A DNA stretch of 64,000 bases from Sphaerulina vaccinii (taxonomy: Eukaryota > Ascomycota > Dothideomycetes > Mycosphaerellales > Mycosphaerellaceae), in the NCBI GenBank assembly GCA_022570795.1, contig JAKUDP010000016.1:186001-250000 (forward strand), written 5' to 3'. The notes below the pieces were generated by a model, which saw only the letters and a program-made list of their open reading frames with translations, searched no databases and was not told where the DNA came from. Position numbers and translations under genes: made by a program. Shown piece after piece: positions 53,687 through 64,000 of the stretch. Positions within the stretch are counted from its first letter, which is position 1; each line of letters begins with the position of its first letter.

Positions 53687-55240
53687 TATATTATTCTACT
53701 CTATATACTACTACTCTATATACTTAGCCTCGGTTATAGAAGCTAGATACTTCTTTATAATATATCTACAAAGCTATAGCTATATATATTTAATAGTATT
53801 AAACTTAGGTAAGTAGAATAGCAAACCAAACTACTTCTAAATCTTATTAAAGGAGTAATAGTCTCTATCTATATAGCTGTTATAAGCTAGTATACTATCC
53901 TCGTAGACTATATATCTCTTACTAGTTTTATATTTAAAGTCTTTAATCTATAGAAAAAGTCTCTTTTTAAGAATAAGCTTATAGTATCTATATATATCTA
54001 TTCTACCTCTTATGCGATTGCTATACTTATAAGGCTATAACTCCTTGCTCTGCGCAGGCCTCTTATACTTGCTAGTCCTCGTATTAAGCTATAAGCTACT
54101 AAGTTATTAAAGGGCTTGCGCTACTTTGTAGTTTTAATTTTCTTCGGTAAAAGCTAGTTTAGCTTCTACTTTCTCTTCTTCTATCTTTTTAGTATAGTAA
54201 TAGGCTAGTTCGAGTTTATTATAGTAGAAAGAGTTATAGAATTAGAGCTCTAAGTACTTGTTTTTTTTCTTTTTAACTATATTTTTAATATACTTCTTAC
54301 CTAGCTTTATCTATATATACTAATAGCTATACTATATACCAACTTTCGTAGAAGTTTTATTAGTAAAAATCTTAATTATCTAGTCTACTTTAGTTTTAGG
54401 TTTATCTAGATTATATACTAGATACTATATATATTACTCCTATCTTTCTTATTTTCTTCGGATAGCTCTAGTTTCTAGCCTAGCTTATAGTATATATAGC
54501 TAGCTTCGTATATATAGTTCTTAAATATAGAGTAAAAGAAAGAAAGTAGTCTAAAGTTAATAAGATCTTAATCTAGTAAAGTAAATACTTTACTTATATC
54601 TTTATATATATACTTAGTATAGTCTATACTCTAAGCCTCGCAATTACTATATAATTTAGTTATAACTTCGATAACTTAAGCCTATTATTTAGGTATAAGA
54701 TACCTTTTTCTACTATAGCTAGGCTTTATTTTATATATATATAGATTGTAGATAGTAGTTTCTAGCTCTTTAGCTCGTTTCTTAATATATTCTAGTATAT
54801 ATAATACTATAGACTACTCGATAGGGAACTTTATTAATAGCTATTTCTATAATATACTTCCTATAAGCGCTATACTAGCTAGAAATATATACTAAGTAGG
54901 TAGAAGTTCTTTCCTATCTATCTTATTAACCTTCGCTTTCTAACTTTTCGTTTTGTAGTATAAGATATATTTCTATACTACTCTTTATATAATTCTAAAG
55001 CTTCTTAACTAACTATTAAAAGTATACTATCTATACTTCTAACTTTTTAATTTATATAATTAATTCTTATAGTATAATACTTAATAGTAGCGAAGAGGGA
55101 GGTTCGACTAGTACTTGTTTATACTTGCAATTTCTATACTTGTTTTCTAACCTTTTTAGCTATTTAGTATATAGAGTTAGAGACTAGCTATTAGGTATCT
55201 TAGGCTATAAGTTATTAGTTATTCTGTTAAGTATTCGTTG
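53687..55240. mobile_element. Older degenerate AT-rich sequence, unidentified
   Basis: Same composition as the gypsy element but outside its target duplication, so probably the right part of an older element split by it; 46391-46623 would be the left part. No protein motif I could defend; Lys-rich readings on the minus strand are not diagnostic. Confidence 0.5.
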
Positions 55241-55342
55241 CGCAAGAGGCGTAGTGACAGAGTGTTTATTTGTTTACATCTCGGAAAGTGAAGTGCGGGT
55301 GATTCCGCCTATGACATAAGAAATACTAACTTCTTCGTAAGC

Positions 55343-55540
55343 ATGGCGTTTCAGTCTCAGCCTTCCTTCTTAGGTATTCCACCTGAGCTGGCAGAACGCA
55401 TTGCAGAACTGTCAGAGCCTGCTGATGTCTTTGCTATGAGGCTCTCTTGCTCCGATCTGGCAGTCAAGCTTGCAGCACATGTTTCGAAACGATTCTTTCT
55501 GGATAAGCCATTGCTCACACCGCCAGCTTCCAGAAGGTGA
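55343..55540 (+). CDS. Short F-box protein or F-box gene fragment
   Basis: 65 aa: MAFQSQPSFLGIPPELAERI and the following A-E-L-S-E-P-A-D-V-F-A-M-R-L-S-C-S-D-L form an F-box; the frame stops soon after (PPASRR). Most F-box proteins are much longer, so this is either a minimal F-box protein, an exon whose continuation I cannot find, or a gene cut by change beside the transposon block about 100 bp upstream. Confidence 0.5.
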   Translation: MAFQSQPSFLGIPPELAERIAELSEPADVFAMRLSCSDLAVKLAAHVSKRFFLDKPLLTPPASRR

Positions 55541-56002
55541 CATCGAGGGAGGCCAAGACTTGAGCTTGCAGTAGCGGTAGTTGTTGGTGTTGGTGCCATG
55601 TAGCTCGTGATAAAGGAGGACACTTCGAGTATGAAGGCCCAAACTTGGCGTGGAGCTTGAGCAGCATCGATATTCATCGTAATGGGCGAGGACGGCTGAC
55701 AGCCGGTGTGGAGGGGGGGAGAGGAATGCGCACAAGAATTGTTAATTGCTGCTGTGCTATCATGATAGTGCTTCATGCTCCGTACAAGTACAGTAACTTC
55801 GTCGTACATCTGTACATCTGACAAAGCAAATCGCTCAGACATGGTCATCGCCATAGGGTATCATACTCGGAAGCATCTCGCCAGCAAGTTCGAAAACAGA
55901 AAAAGATCCCACAAACCGGGGTATATCTCAGCAACTCCAATCAGAAAAAAGCACAAACATGGTCGTATATGGTCACAGCTGCTGGTGGTGACAGCTCGGT
56001 GA
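55541..56002. other. Intergenic
   Basis: 462 bp between the F-box fragment and the 3' end of DMC1, with no convincing continuation of either. Confidence 0.4.
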
Positions 56003-57241
56003 TTAGGCTCCAGGATCGTTGATGCCGCCCTTGGTGATCACGTAGGTCGCCTCTCCCTCTGGACAATCTATACTCACAAATCAGCAATGCAGTCGATGGG
56101 CAAGAGCTGAGAGGGCTGTCAATATACCAGGAGAGTCCATGAGCTTGGCAACTCGCTCTTCTCCACGACCCTTGCGGAGCAGAAGGCGAGTAGATGAAGC
56201 ATGGGCGAGGACGTGGCCTCCAACAGGCTTGCGGCCATCGGCACTGGCGAAGAGAGCGCTGGCTCCTGGATCAGACTGGACCTGGTTCGTCATGAAGACG
56301 GCAATGTTGAACTCCTCAGCGAATTCGACAAGCTTACGGAGAAACAGACCAAGCTTCTGTTGTCGCTCGCTGAGCTCGCCTCGACCAATGTAGTCGCTGC
56401 GAAAGAGGTTCATGATTGAGTCGACGATAAGCAGACGGTAGGCTCCAGTAGCGAAATTGCCAGCCAGATCCAGCAACGCTTCGTGCTGAGCCTCGCTGTT
56501 TGGCACGCGTAAGTAGGTGAGGTTGTCGATTGCTTGCTCGCCATCCACTGTTCACGGAGTCAGTTTATCGGAGGAAATATCATGAGGGTGGAGAGATGCG
56601 GGCAACTCACTCCCGAAGCGCTCGGCAATCTCTTCCAGTCTCTGGGTACGGAAGGTGCCCTCAGTGTCGAGTACGGCTACTCTGCCACCACCCTTGGCAG
56701 CAGAAAGCTGTGCAGTGACAACCATGGTATGAGAAAGCTGCGTCTTGCCACATCGGTACTCGCCGTACACCTCGCTGACACTCCCAGATTCAAACCCGCC
56801 ACCAAGGATCTTGTTAAGATTCTCGCTGCCGGTCCTGACTTTGAAACGGTCCTTGCACTTCTCTTTGAGCTCAGTACCGGTCATGAAACCAGAGCCGTGA
56901 GGCTGTACTCAGGTCAGCTGATGGACGGCATCGAAATGCATGTACTGGACTCACAAGGGCCTTCTTGCAAGCTTCCTTGATCTTCTCGACCTTCTGATCA
57001 GAGAAGCCTTTGATCTTGACGAGGTTCTTGGTCATAGCACCAGAGACTTGCTGAGGTGATGGTCAGCTGAGGCTCGTGTCATGCCTGTCAGGAAACATAC
57101 GCCGATGGTGTGGTAGCCATTGGTCTTCATGCGGTCAATGTCAACCTTGTTGATGCCATGGTTTGAGAGGTCGTCAATATCGTGGATCTGATGTCGGTTC
57201 TCCTCGTCCTCGATCTCGCTGGGAGCAACAGAGGCAGGCAT
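56003..57241 (-). CDS. DMC1: Meiotic recombinase Dmc1
   Basis: RecA/Rad51-family strand-exchange protein of meiosis. Five exons: 57241-57101, 57050-56955, 56902-56611, 56547-56128, 56067-56003 (all GT..AG, introns 50-63 bp), 337 aa. An N-terminal helix-hairpin-helix region (K-N-L-V-K-I-K-G-F-S-D-Q-K-V) leads to the ATPase core: Walker A G-E-Y-R-C-G-K-T-Q, Walker B L-L-I-V-D-S, L1/L2 region F-M-T-N-Q-V-Q-S-D-P-G-A and A-D-G-R-K-P-V-G-G-H, and the Dmc1-like end DSPDCPEGEATYVITKGGIN. The final stretch and the ATPase motifs separate it from Rad51. The frame is open upstream to 57490, but MPASVAPSEIEDEE is the natural start. Confidence 0.92.
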
Positions 57242-57896
57242 GTTGAATACGCTGCGGAGGTAGGAGAGAAAAGAGCTATGCTTGCTGAGGAGGGCCGCTG
57301 ACGTTGAGGTCCTGAGCCGGTGAGGTGTAGCTGTGGCAGTGGCAATGTATGTGCTGGAAATGAGAGTGAAAGTGCTGATATGAAAAGCGGGCTGGGAGTG
57401 ATGTTGGTGATGAGGTTGAGGTCGAAGTCGAGAAGAAGAAATCTTGTTGGAGGTGGAGGCAGCCATTGCGTGGCAAGGAAGGTGCACCATGAGGAAGTCG
57501 CAGGTGTGGTGGTCGTTCCTTCCCTCCTAGGACGCGTTTTGAGATTTGGGGAAGTCGCGATCCAAATCCGCCACGCAGATCTGTGAAGTCAGCAGCAACA
57601 CAACTACAGCATCGAACAACGCAATCTGCAGATACTTAGGATACTTCTCTGAAATGCGCTCGATTGTCTCAATGGCCTGGCTGCAGATCAGTAACCGTGA
57701 TGGCCCTGCTTGCCAGAGACGTCCAGCCTCGCCAGTCTCTCTGAATCACTTTTCTCGATATCAATTAGCGTGAACAAGACGTAATCTTTTTAGGCTTCTG
57801 ACATAGTTAGCTTGTATCTCTGATCACGTCCTGTCGATATCGATACTGCTGTCTGCGCTCTCAGTGCCTCAGTCGCCATACATTCGCAGAGACACA
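57242..57896. other. Intergenic, DMC1 upstream region
   Basis: 655 bp between the DMC1 start and the 3' end of the Artemis-like gene, both on the minus strand. No supported gene. Confidence 0.4.
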
Positions 57897-60607
57897 TCAA
57901 AGCTCTGGTTCCTTCGTGTTGTGCCCATCTACACTCACAAGGCTCCACTCCTCATAATCATTGCTCAGCACAGCATCGTATGCCGTACGCTGTAGTGCCT
58001 CCTTCATTTGGTCACTCGTGAGCTCTTCATGCTCCTGCTTGATCTCAACATCATCGTTATCATCATCTAGCGGCGGCGGTGACAAGCGGCCGTAGTTCTC
58101 GTTTCGCATGTTTGTGATGTGACGTTCGGTGGCCAGTAACTTCCGCAGACCCTCTGTCTTCTCTGAAACGTGGCGAGTCAATGTTAGCGGCAGGGCTCAG
58201 AATAGAGAGCCTTGGTGCTGCTTAGTCTACGGAGCTTGCTGACTTACCTGCCTTCCTAGCAGCCACAGTAGGCAGCTCGTCGATTGATCTCTCCAACGAA
58301 GTGGCACTCTGATTCAGTGCCTGGGGTGCTGGCGAGAGCTCGCTTGCGCGAGCGTGGTCCTTTGGCTTGCTCAGAGAAGAGCCCGTCGATCGTCTTCCAC
58401 GGTGATTGTCTTCACGGCCAGACTCGCTCTGTCGCCTCTGGCTTCCTGGGTCTTTCACAAGCTCGATTCGGACGATTCTGTCGAGCAGATAGGTGCCATC
58501 GAGGTCACGAACAGCTCGCAAGGCTTCTGTAACGTTAGGCATGTCCACGAACGCGAATCCCGTACTATGCCGACGGTTCCAGGCATCACTCGGGATGTGT
58601 ACGTTCACCACATCGAAATTCTTGAAGAATCTCAGCACATCTCTGTTGTCGGCCTCGTAAGGAAAATGCCCGATGTAGAGCTGCTGCGTGGCCTGGCTGC
58701 CAGCCAGTTTCGGAGAGCGGCGAGGTGAAGGGGAGCATTTCCGGCGTTTCGCTGCAATCGGTCGCTCGAGTTCGTCACTGCCACGATGCTTCCTCGACTG
58801 CATGGTGTCTTCAGCCGCGGAGAGTTGTGTCTCCATTTCCTCAAATTGCTGTGTCTCCTGAAGTTGGTCCTCGGCTCCGGAGTCCGTTCCACCCTCGTCG
58901 TTGGCTTGGTACTGCTGGAGCATCAGAGTGTCATGTCCAAACGTCTGTGGCGTAGTGTAGAGATGCCCAAACAAGTATGACATAGTGTGTTGTGGGCCCC
59001 AATCACTCTTGTCGACAGTGCAGGGATAGATGTCTCGAGGCATCAAGGCCTCGATAAGAACACAAAGCTCGCCGTACGAGGCATGCCGAGAGTATGGGAA
59101 CGTAATATGCTTTGGCAGTCCATCGTGAGTCGTGGTGGCGCCATTATTGCGTTCAGTGACTCCAGACTTGATCTTTGTCACGCATTTCGCAAGCAGGGAA
59201 ACAAGCTTCTCCAAAGGCAGGTCCTCCTCATCGAGTGCATCGTCTTCGAGCCCGTGTGCGTGGCTGCTAGCCTCGATTGAGAGATCTGCGAGTTCGAGCG
59301 AGATTGCTGAGCCACCTTTCGAAGTCGCATCTGTAAGCATTTGAACCACACTGGAGAGGAGCTTGGGTTGTCCATGCAGCTTCTCTACGCAGAGCGACAT
59401 AAGCTCTTTGAACACTTCGGCGTCGTCGATTTCGAGTTCGTGTTGCTGGTTCATATCTCCATGACCTCCACCTGCACCAGCTTCCACCATATCCATGCCG
59501 TTGTGCCGAGAGATGATCGGAGTGATTCGCACGAAGTCCTTCTCGAAGATACCACAGCCAGTCCCTCGCTCGCAGCTGTGTATGCGACGATACCGAGTCG
59601 TAAGACAACCCTCGCGTTCTTCATTGCCGATCTGGTTTCGGATGAGCTTGTATGCCTCTGGTGCTTTTGGCTCCGGTCCATTGGACAGGGAGTTGTAAAG
59701 ACCATAGCGATAATCGTCAACATGAATCTGGCTGCGAAGAAAGACCGAAACGGCCTGCCAGACGTCTTCGTAGCCGAATGTCCAGGCATCAATGTAGAAC
59801 TCGGTCTCACGTGGGTATTGAGCCAACTTGCGCAACAGCTCGTCGAGGCCTTCTGCCTTCGTTGGGAAATGGCGGTAGCGATCACTCTTATTCGCGAAGG
59901 TAGTGTCGAGATCTACCGTAGTGTTAGCGATGAGCGCAGTGCGTCCAAGTCTGCGGAGACATTACAAATCGTGTCTAGCTGCTTCAGAGGCATTTCCCTG
60001 CCATTGCAAGCATATGGCAGCATGACAGGACTGCGTGTAAGTGCATTGACCCACCAAACCTCAGCTCTGATGTCCCCCGTGTACAGAATCGCCTTGCCAT
60101 CGCCCTCAATCAGAAACATGCAGGCGCCGACGCAGTGATTCGCGTCAAGCAGCGTAACACGGATGGATCTGCCGGGCACAAGCTCGATCTCTGTAGGCGT
60201 TTCCAAGGGAATTGGCTTCAGGAGCTTCTTCAGATGCTTGTACGTCTGCTGGCGGCTTTCGAGAATGCCCTTCGCGAAGTTCATGCAATGTGGATACTTC
60301 TCCAGACGAAGCAGTATCTCGCGCGTCGCTGGCGTGCACCAGATGAACGGTCCTCTGCATGATTCCAGTCCTTGGAGATGGTCGGAGTGGACATGGCTAA
60401 GGAAGTTGGCGAGAGCAGGTCTGGAGTTCTGAGAGGAGCCTTGTCGGAAGAAGTCAATACGGATATCAGGGAACTCCGCGACGACGCCTGAGTAGAATCA
60501 GCAAGTATCTCTGAAGTGGCGGGCGTTTTCTGTGAGCGATCCGTCTCGAAGCCTAGCGGCGCGGTACGCTCGACTTCTGTGAAACACTTACCGTCGAATG
60601 TTGACAT
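57897..60607 (-). CDS. Artemis/SNM1-like beta-CASP nuclease with an RRM domain
   Basis: Predicted DNA end-processing nuclease of the SNM1/Artemis metallo-beta-lactamase family, fused to an RNA-recognition motif. Exons 60607-60592, 60487-59966, 59912-58248, 58162-57897, total 2469 bp, 822 aa, phase closes exactly. Artemis-like start MSTFDG..AEFPDI; metal site H-V-H-S-D-H; DANHCVGACMFLIEG; ILYTGDIR; then LDTIYLDTTF across intron 3, whose donor is GTAATG; beta-CASP region to about 480. RRM at about 590-665 with RNP2 L-Y-I-G-H-F and RNP1 S-T-G-F-A-F-V-D-M. The C-terminus is acidic. Neighbour DMC1 also works on DNA breaks. The splice model rests on sequence only. Confidence 0.85.
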
Positions 60608-61085
60608 AGCCGCAGCCGCTCATAATGGCTGAAGTGTTGTCTATAAGTCGACGATGATTAAGTGTGAAACGCGTGAAGTGGTGGAAGAAAGGAAAGTGAC
60701 ACGAATTTGGATCCGCCACCCACGAAAACACATGATTACGCGATCAAACACCGCAATTGCCACTTCTACAAGTTTCAAGCTACATATCGTCCTTCCATCT
60801 GCATCTACTCATATCGACCGACCTTCCACGCTCCTGGCGATTCCACACATACCGCCTGCTCGTAAATATGGAAGGAAGTATTCTATGCGATGACGCCCTA
60901 TGAACAACGGCATTCTCGTAGCTCGTAGCCGCGAACTGCCATCTCGCTTCCACTACGTCCACATCACGATGACGTGAATTTCCATTGTCGAGCTGGGCGG
61001 GCTCATGAGCTCAGATATGTGTAGGCAGTGGTAGGTCTCTGTTTGATATCATCTTTCTTTCATACCAAAATCTTCACAGTCCACA
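60608..61085. promoter_or_regulatory. Divergent upstream region
   Basis: 478 bp between the starts of the Artemis-like gene and the alcohol dehydrogenase gene. It must contain both promoters; a CT-rich tract precedes the dehydrogenase start. Confidence 0.4.
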
Positions 61086-62510
61086 ATGGCTCTCTCACAA
61101 GCAGCATACAAGGCCGAGCAGATGCTCGGTCACGACGACAACTCTAGGACAGCCCAGGACGTGACAAACCCAGCACTCGACCGCGAGAAGTATGGCGACC
61201 CATCTGGAGAGACAATGCAAGCCCTCATCTGGAATGGCAAGAACAAGGTCGAAATGAGTATGGCACACTTCCTCAAGCAGCATACCACGAACGACTGCTA
61301 ATCTTCTATAGTGACCTGCCCCAAGCCCAAAGTCATCGAACCCCGCGACGTAATCCTCAAAATCACCGGCTCAACAGTCTGTGGCTCAGACCTCCATCTC
61401 CTCCACGGCACAGTCGTCGAACTACAAAAGGGCGATATTCTCGGTCATGAGTTCTGTGGAATTGTAGACTCCATGGGATCGGAAGTCAAAGGACTCAAGA
61501 AAGGAGACAGAGTTGTAGCATCGTTCCAAATCGCATGCGGTGATTGCTACTTCTGTAAGCAGAAGCTATCGTCACAATGCGAGAAGACGAATGAGAACAC
61601 CATCGAGAATGCCATGTATGGTGGCCGCACAGCTGGAATGTTTGGGTACTCACACTTCACTGGAGGGTTTGCTGGTGGACAGGCAGAGTATACCCGTGTG
61701 CCGTTTGGTGATGTGAATCTGCTCAAGATTCCAGATGATGTTCCTGATGAGAAGGCACTCTACCTATCAGATGTCATCGCCACAAGCTGGAACTGTGTAG
61801 TTGACACGAAGGTTTACGATGGAGATATCGTGGCCGTCTGGGGCGCTGGACCAATTGGTCAAATGGCTGCTGAGTTCGCCTTTATGAACGGAGCGAGGAG
61901 AGTCATTGTCATTGATCAGAACTGGAGACTGGACTTCGTCAAGGAGAAGTATCCTAAAGTGGAAACTATCGACTTCTCACAACTGAAGGGTGTCAAGGGA
62001 GGTGTGGTCGGCAAGCTGAAGGAGATGTGCGATGGCCGTGGACCAGACGCTGCTCTTGAGTGCGTTGCTGGCGAGTACCCCAAGGGCTGGCTCCATGCCG
62101 CCGAGATGGCTCTAGGCCTCGAAACCGACACAAGCGAGATCCTCAACGAGATGATCGAGAGTGTCCGCAACTTCGGCCGGGTCGGCGTCACAGGCGTCTA
62201 TGTCGGATACACAAACCACTTCAACATCGGCAGTTTGATGGAAAGAGGCATTCGACTCATCGGCAACGGACAAGCGCCAGTACATCTCTACTGGGAAGAT
62301 TTGCTCAAGAAGATCCAAGCTGGCGAGATCGATCCACTCAAGATGGTCACTCACCGTGTACGTGTGGAAGAGCTGGATGAAGTGTACTACAAGTTCGAGA
62401 AGAAGGAAGATGGCATGCAGAAGGTCTATGTTGAGACGAAATTCTCGGCTCCTCCTTGTGCTGGCTCGCCGTCTTTGACGAGATATACTGATAGACCTTT
62501 GCAGAAGTAG
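61086..62510 (+). CDS. Zinc-dependent alcohol dehydrogenase (MDR family)
   Basis: Medium-chain dehydrogenase of the formaldehyde-dehydrogenase-like branch. Exons 61086-61257 and 61312-62510 (intron 54 bp, GTATGG..TATAG), 456 aa. About 45 N-terminal residues precede the catalytic domain. Seen: V-C-G-S-D-L-H (catalytic Zn Cys), L-G-H-E-F-C-G (catalytic His/Glu), C-G-D-C-Y-F-C-x7-C (structural zinc, all four Cys), and Rossmann G-A-G-P-I-G. Complete and intact. Substrate not predictable; relatives oxidise aldehydes or alcohols, sometimes glutathione-dependent. Confidence 0.9.
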
Positions 62511-62744
62511 ATGTAGATTAGACTTCGGTATCAGAGCTAAGTTCTCTCATCAGCCTTATTCCAAAGGCTTACTCAAGACTGCTTTACACTTCGAAGCTAC
62601 CATGGCGGGCGGAGATCCTCGCGTGACTCGTCGCGAAAACTCGCAACTTTTCCATCTACATAACATTCTCAGCATGTACAAGTACAGACCTACTCCGCAT
62701 CCTCTCACTTCGCATCTTGGTCGGCCTGCCTCCAGTCGCGATTC

Positions 62745-63452
62745 ATGGCAACACGGACAGATTCGGAGTCGTCGGAGAGGGACTCATGCCGTCTTCTGCG
62801 CCTTCCCACAGAGATATCAACTATCATATTCGACATGTACTTTGAGCAGCCAGACCTTGATATGTACAGCCACGATGTGCATCTTAGCAAACTCATTGGC
62901 ATGTTAACTACGCTACCGCTCAAGAACGACCCGCTCAAGAACGACCCTAGCTCTGCAACCTGCTGGAGCCGCCGAACTTGGGATACGAAATTCCCCGAAG
63001 ACCTGAAAGTCTCGATAGACTGGTGTCGACTCGCACTGCGTTCCTGGCTCAAAACCCGACGACTGTTCATCTGCCTCGAAAATATCAACCAGCGACATCT
63101 TTCTCGTCTGAAGCCAAGCTTTTGGACATTATTTCGCAGAGTCGATTTCCATATCGAGTGCGCATCAATCCGCTCCATCGATTTGCAAAAGGTGTTCGCT
63201 AGGATCTGTTCCAGCGCTCAATTATTCGATGGAAGGAGTCAAGTTGTCTTTGATGAGTTTTTAAGGCATGGATGGAGCTGGAGTGGTTCATTGACGAGTA
63301 CGAAGAGATCACTTTTACCGACTTTGATCACGCTGCAGCAGGCTCTTCATCAAGAAAAGTCCCCGTGGGTGAAAGGGTCGAGTGGCTATCTGGTCAGCCT
63401 GGATAACTTTGAGCACGAGAAAGACCGCAATCATCTTCCCGGCTCTCAATAA
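62745..63452 (+). CDS. F-box-like protein, paralogue of the 36.3-kb gene
   Basis: 235 aa, single exon. N-terminus L-R-L-P-T-E-I-S-T-I-I-F-D-M-Y-F (F-box-like helix), then W-C-R-L-A-L-R-S-W-L-K-T-R and NQRHLSRLKPSFWTLFRRVD, which align with the frameshifted gene at 36298. A 15-bp tandem duplication at about 62918-62948 repeats L-K-N-D-P. The C-terminal third differs from the paralogue. Function unknown. Confidence 0.6.
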   Translation: MATRTDSESSERDSCRLLRLPTEISTIIFDMYFEQPDLDMYSHDVHLSKLIGMLTTLPLKNDPLKNDPSSATCWSRRTWDTKFPEDLKVSIDWCRLALRSWLKTRRLFICLENINQRHLSRLKPSFWTLFRRVDFHIECASIRSIDLQKVFARICSSAQLFDGRSQVVFDEFLRHGWSWSGSLTSTKRSLLPTLITLQQALHQEKSPWVKGSSGYLVSLDNFEHEKDRNHLPGSQ

Positions 63453-64000
63453 CCTCATGCCTGCGTCTACTTGACGTTGGCTTCGAAGAGTACGGAATGG
63501 GAAGGATTACATGCTACTCATCCGGTACGTGCCAAGTGTGCGCCACGACATCTGGTAAGATCATGAACACTGATGAGTGGCGCGAGACGCCAGCGTGATA
63601 CACCTCGCTATGTTCGAGGCACTTCCAAGCAATTCCACCATGTCGGCCTCAGCATTGAGCTTGCACTTTGGCGAGTACAACACGAAGTCGGCAGGTCGCT
63701 CGACAAGCACTTCCGTGACTTCATACTGCCAAGCATCAACGAACGAGCGCGAGGTATCATTCACGTCTTGTGCTGCTACTAGGCCGACCAACATATATCT
63801 GTTCCTAGCCAGGAAAACTTCCGTCCAACCATTAGGGTGTCCACGGATACCAGATGCTAAATTCTCTACCAGCCTTGGCGCAGCACTGTGGGAGGTTTGA
63901 AGCTCAAAGATGACCAGGTCTTGTCTAGTATCACGCCGACTTCCTGCCAGCAAGCAAGCAATAGCTCACATCTCCGTCTCAAGAAGTCTCATCTGAAACG
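63453..64000. other. Window end, uncertain minus-strand open frame
   Basis: A 130-codon minus-strand frame at 63953-63561 has moderate composition but no domain, and may be an exon of a gene beyond the window. Not called as a gene. Confidence 0.3.

Larger units (their letters stand above)
46391..55240. mobile_element. AT-rich RIP-affected block with nested transposable elements
   Basis: About 8.85 kb of very AT-rich sequence full of TAG/TAA stops in all frames, sharply bounded on both sides by normal genic DNA. It contains a complete LTR retrotransposon (46624-53686) inside older degenerate sequence (46391-46623 and 53687-55240). C-to-T change at CpA, in either orientation, explains the loss of coding capacity. 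Confidence 0.85.

Noticed and set aside
53687..55240. pogo/Tc1-type transposase in the older AT-rich sequence
   Set aside because: A minus-strand stretch near 53800 faintly resembles the end of a DDE domain, but the Lys-rich part lies on the wrong side of it and no catalytic residues could be placed.

Overview
The window is nuclear DNA of a filamentous ascomycete. The evidence is short introns (about 50-105 bp) with GT..AG ends, a PTH11-type receptor, fungal GT2 and tyrosinase genes, and a retrotransposon ruined by C-to-T changes typical of RIP (repeat-induced point mutation). The gene set suggests a Dothideomycete, possibly near Mycosphaerellaceae; that placement is inference.

Layout. 0-9.7 kb: 3' part of a GT2 glycosyltransferase, a DapA-type aldolase/lyase, an APH-type kinase-like protein and an MFS transporter. 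9.8-11 kb: array A of a repeated structured element. 11.25-19.2 kb: ATG2 and, head to head with it, a Mug/TDG-type DNA glycosylase. 19.7-26 kb: a Pro-rich protein, array B, a decayed GNAT gene, an unknown fungal protein and a UBE2C-like E2. 26.5-36.1 kb: arrays C (+) and D (-), facing each other across the nucleoporin gene NSP1. 36.3-45.6 kb: a frameshifted F-box-like gene, a PTH11-type receptor, a secreted tyrosinase and a two-CNBD/F-box/LRR protein. 46.4-55.2 kb: an AT-rich block holding a complete but dead Ty3/gypsy chromodomain retrotransposon (224-bp LTRs, 5-bp target duplication) inside older degenerate sequence. 55.3-64 kb: an F-box fragment, DMC1, an Artemis-like nuclease carrying an RRM, a zinc alcohol dehydrogenase and a paralogue of the 36.3-kb F-box-like gene.

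The most unusual content is the repeated element: 42 units of about 145-155 nt at roughly 230-bp spacing in four clusters. A typical unit has a TATA-like box about 30 bp upstream, an 8-10-bp terminal stem joining its two ends, a tRNA-like A-box motif (TGGTCTAGYGG), an internal hairpin next to an invariant TAAGTCGT, a diverged middle, and a run of four or more T straight after the terminal stem. Both stems change by compensatory substitutions between units. I read this as a family of RNA polymerase III-transcribed, tRNA-like non-coding RNAs with variable payloads. I recognise no named family; transcription is inferred, not shown.

The protein genes are mostly housekeeping or ordinary accessory genes and do not form an obvious metabolic cluster. 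Two break-repair/recombination genes (DMC1 and the Artemis-like nuclease) are neighbours on the minus strand. Several genes (GNAT, 36.3-kb F-box-like, possibly the 23.5-24.5-kb gene) carry apparent frameshifts.
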